A stretch of DNA of 64,000 nucleotides from Ochrobactrum vermis (GTDB taxonomy: Bacteria > Pseudomonadota > Alphaproteobacteria > Rhizobiales > Rhizobiaceae). The position numbers and the translations under genes were made by a program. The stretch lies in contig NZ_PCOC01000002.1 of NCBI RefSeq assembly GCF_002975205.1, positions 1,863,501 to 1,927,500 on the forward strand, in the 5' to 3' direction. Positions 62,219 to 64,000 of the stretch are shown here, piece by piece (the first letter of the stretch is position 1; each line of letters starts with the position of its first letter). A model generated the notes under the pieces. It did not search any database, was not told the DNA's origin, and saw nothing but the letters and a program-made list of their open reading frames with translations.

Positions 62219-63169
62219 ATGGCAGATGCTGACGATTCACTGGCGCTTCGCGCCGCATGGCTTCATTTCGTGGCAGGTATGACCCAGTCAGCCGTTGCGA
62301 AGCGTCTCGGTCTGCCTTCCGTGAAAGCGCATCGGCTCATCGCCAAGGCTGTCGCCGATGGTGCGGTGAAGGTCAGTATCGACGGTGACATCACCGAATG
62401 TATCGATCTCGAGAACCGTCTCGCCGACATGTACGGCCTCCACTATTGCGAGGTCACGCCCGACATTGGCGAAGAGGGCCTGCCGCTGATGGCACTCGGC
62501 CATGCAGGCGCGGATTTCATGCGGCGCGAAATCGAGCATGGCGATCATGAAGTCATCGGCATCGGCCACGGCCGCACCCTCTCGGCCGCAGTCAGCTACA
62601 TGCCCCGTGTCGTGGCCAACGACCTGCGTTTCGTGTCGCTGCTCGGCGGCCTGACGCGCAATTTCGCCGCCAACCCGCATGACGTGATGCACCGCATCGC
62701 CGAGAAGACCGGTATGCCCGCCTATGTGATGCCCGTCCCCTTCTTCGCCAACACGGCGGAGGACCGCGAAGTGCTGCTCGCCCAGCGTGGCGTCACCAGT
62801 GTTTTCGACATGGGATGTCGTGCGGAACTGAAGATCGTCGGCATCGGTACCGTCGATGCACAGGCGCAGCTCGTCACATCCGGCATGATAGAACTGGCCG
62901 AGGTCGAGGAGATTGCCAGCCTTGGTGGCGTCGGTGAAATGCTCGGACATTTCTTCGATGCGAATGGTCAGCGCCTTGAAACCGCACTGACGGCGCGTAC
63001 CATCGCCGCTTCGGTGGAAAATGCGGATATGAGCCGAATCGTGGGCCTTGCCGGTGGCCTTTCCAAGGCGGAAGCCATTCGTGCTGTGCTGAAAAGCGGC
63101 CGTCTTTATGGCCTCATCACCGATGAACGCACGGCAAAGGCACTCGTTGAAAAGACGGATGGAAAATAA
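62219..63169 (+). CDS. eryD: SorC/DeoR-type repressor of the ery operon
   Basis: This 316-residue regulator has an N-terminal helix-turn-helix (LRAAWLHFVAGMTQSAVAKRLGLPSVKAHRLIAKAVADG) and a sugar-binding SorC C-terminal domain (VIGIGHGRTLSAAVSYMP; FVSLLGGLTRNFAANPHDVMHRIAEKTG; VVDLAGG-like RIVGLAGGLSKAEAIRAVL). In Brucella, EryD represses eryABCD and is released by erythritol. Here it keeps the same position at the end of the operon. Confidence 0.94.
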   Translation: MADADDSLALRAAWLHFVAGMTQSAVAKRLGLPSVKAHRLIAKAVADGAVKVSIDGDITECIDLENRLADMYGLHYCEVTPDIGEEGLPLMALGHAGADFMRREIEHGDHEVIGIGHGRTLSAAVSYMPRVVANDLRFVSLLGGLTRNFAANPHDVMHRIAEKTGMPAYVMPVPFFANTAEDREVLLAQRGVTSVFDMGCRAELKIVGIGTVDAQAQLVTSGMIELAEVEEIASLGGVGEMLGHFFDANGQRLETALTARTIAASVENADMSRIVGLAGGLSKAEAIRAVLKSGRLYGLITDERTAKALVEKTDGK

Positions 63170-63208
63170 CAAAATCACATTTTTGCAATGGATTGATTTG
63201 TGATTTTG
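63170..63208. promoter_or_regulatory. Dyad between eryD and the following DeoR gene
   Basis: CAAAATCACA and TGTGATTTTG form perfect 10-bp arms 19 bp apart, 49 bp before the DeoR start; a further GTGATTT follows directly. It begins right after the eryD stop and could be an operator for the DeoR/EryD system or an mRNA stem. Confidence 0.5.
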
Positions 63209-63257
63209 TGATTTAACTTTGCGCAGAAAATGTTCCGCCAATGAGATCGGAAACAGC

Positions 63258-64000
63258 GTGAAGCGCGACGACAGAAGACAGGCGATCATCAACCTTCTGA
63301 TCGAAAATCAGGCCGTCGATCTCGACGATCTGGCGGACCGGTTTGCCGTTTCAAAAATGACGATCCACCGCGATCTGGATTCGCTGGAACATTCCGGCGT
63401 GCTGCGCAAGGTGCGTGGCGGCGCAACGATTGATACCGGCACCCAGTTCGAAAGCGATTTCCGCTTCCGCGAGCGGCAGGACGGCGAAGCGAAGCAGAAA
63501 ATGGCCCGTGCGGCCCTTGAGCTGGTCGAGCCGGGCATGACCGTGATGATCAATGACGGCTCCATGGCCGCAGTCCTCGGCGGGTTGCTTCTGGAAAAAC
63601 GCCCGCTGACGGTCATCACCAACAATGCCGTGATCATCGAAGAACTGAAGGGCGAGAACGGGATCAATCTCATTGCGCTCGGCGGTGTTTTCTCGGCCAA
63701 GTTCAATGCATTTTTCGGCATTCTGACGGAAAGCGCCTTGTCGCATCTCAGCGCCGACATCGCCTTCATTTCCTCGCCCGCAGTCAATGGAAAGCTCGTC
63801 TATCACATGGATGAGAATGTGGTGCGCACAAAGCGCGCCATGACAGCATCCGCAGCCCGCACCTGTCTTCTGGTCAATCACCAGCGGTTCGGACGCCCTG
63901 CCCTGCATGTCATGGCCGATCTTTCCGATTTCGACGCGATCATAACCGACGCCTCACCCGACACGACGGTCCTCACCGATCTTGCACAGGCAGGCATTGC
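63258..64000 (+). CDS. DeoR-family regulator, N-terminal 247 residues (runs off the right edge)
   Basis: This open frame from GTG at 63258 encodes a GlpR-type regulator. The helix-turn-helix is at 1-55 (RRQAIINLLIENQAVDLDDLADRFAVSKMTIHRDLDSLEHSGVLRKVRGGA). The sensor domain follows (VEPGMTVMINDGSMAAVLGG, LTVITNNAVIIEEL, ALGGVFSAKFNAFFG, LVNHQRFGRPALHV). In Brucella a DeoR gene lies between eryD and eryH/eryI, and the position agrees. The GTG start is chosen because an ATG 17 nt upstream is stopped after six codons. The C-terminus is cut by the window end. Confidence 0.9.
   Translation, partial: MKRDDRRQAIINLLIENQAVDLDDLADRFAVSKMTIHRDLDSLEHSGVLRKVRGGATIDTGTQFESDFRFRERQDGEAKQKMARAALELVEPGMTVMINDGSMAAVLGGLLLEKRPLTVITNNAVIIEELKGENGINLIALGGVFSAKFNAFFGILTESALSHLSADIAFISSPAVNGKLVYHMDENVVRTKRAMTASAARTCLLVNHQRFGRPALHVMADLSDFDAIITDASPDTTVLTDLAQAGI

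Overview
The window looks like a chromosomal segment of a Brucella/Ochrobactrum-type alphaproteobacterium (Hyphomicrobiales). The main evidence is an intact eryABCD erythritol operon followed by a DeoR gene as in Brucella, a Sinorhizobium-type thuEFGKAB/thuR trehalose locus, and short dyad repeats of the kind scattered through these genomes. Gene density is high. I see no rRNA, tRNA, insertion sequence, prophage or CRISPR array. Species assignment is inference.

Left part (1-16 kb). After the truncated start of a HAD-type protein comes a same-strand run: ngg and asnO (synthesis of the osmoprotectant N-acetylglutaminylglutamine amide, NAGGN), a GntR regulator, a complete dipeptide/oligopeptide-type ABC importer (one subunit is a permease-ATPase fusion), and the NAGGN-type M42 peptidase. 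Upstream lies nrdHIEF, the B12-independent class Ib ribonucleotide reductase. It is preceded by a clear cobalamin riboswitch and a promoter overlapped by an NrdR-box-like palindrome.

Middle (16-43 kb). The genes are: an SDR; an iron alcohol dehydrogenase with a multi-pass permease behind tandem palindromes; the thu operon with a divergent LacI regulator and two identical operators; a CDF-like cation transporter preceded by a nested RNA-like hairpin; a small catabolic cluster (GntR, MFS, SDR, PEP-mutase-family lyase); a RES/Xre toxin-antitoxin pair whose operator fills the promoter spacer; an SbmA/BacA-like ABC exporter; a LysR-controlled aldo/keto reductase plus MFS pair; and a TetR-controlled HlyD/ABC-2 efflux operon under a perfect 24-bp palindrome.

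Right part (43-64 kb). The carnitine degradation locus contains a dehydrogenase-thioesterase fusion, a BKACE cleavage enzyme, a CdhR-like regulator and an orphan CaiX-like binding protein. Next are a cupin, then a GlpD-like dehydrogenase, FGGY kinase and DeoR regulator that look like a second polyol pathway. These sit beside an ery-type sugar-alcohol ABC importer with a DUF2291 partner. Divergent from the importer is eryABCD, followed by a DeoR gene cut by the window end. In Brucella, EryA phosphorylates erythritol, EryB oxidises it, and EryC with EryH and EryI isomerises the product to D-erythrose 4-phosphate. EryH and EryI would lie beyond the right edge. The overall theme is compatible-solute and polyol handling: NAGGN, trehalose, carnitine and erythritol.
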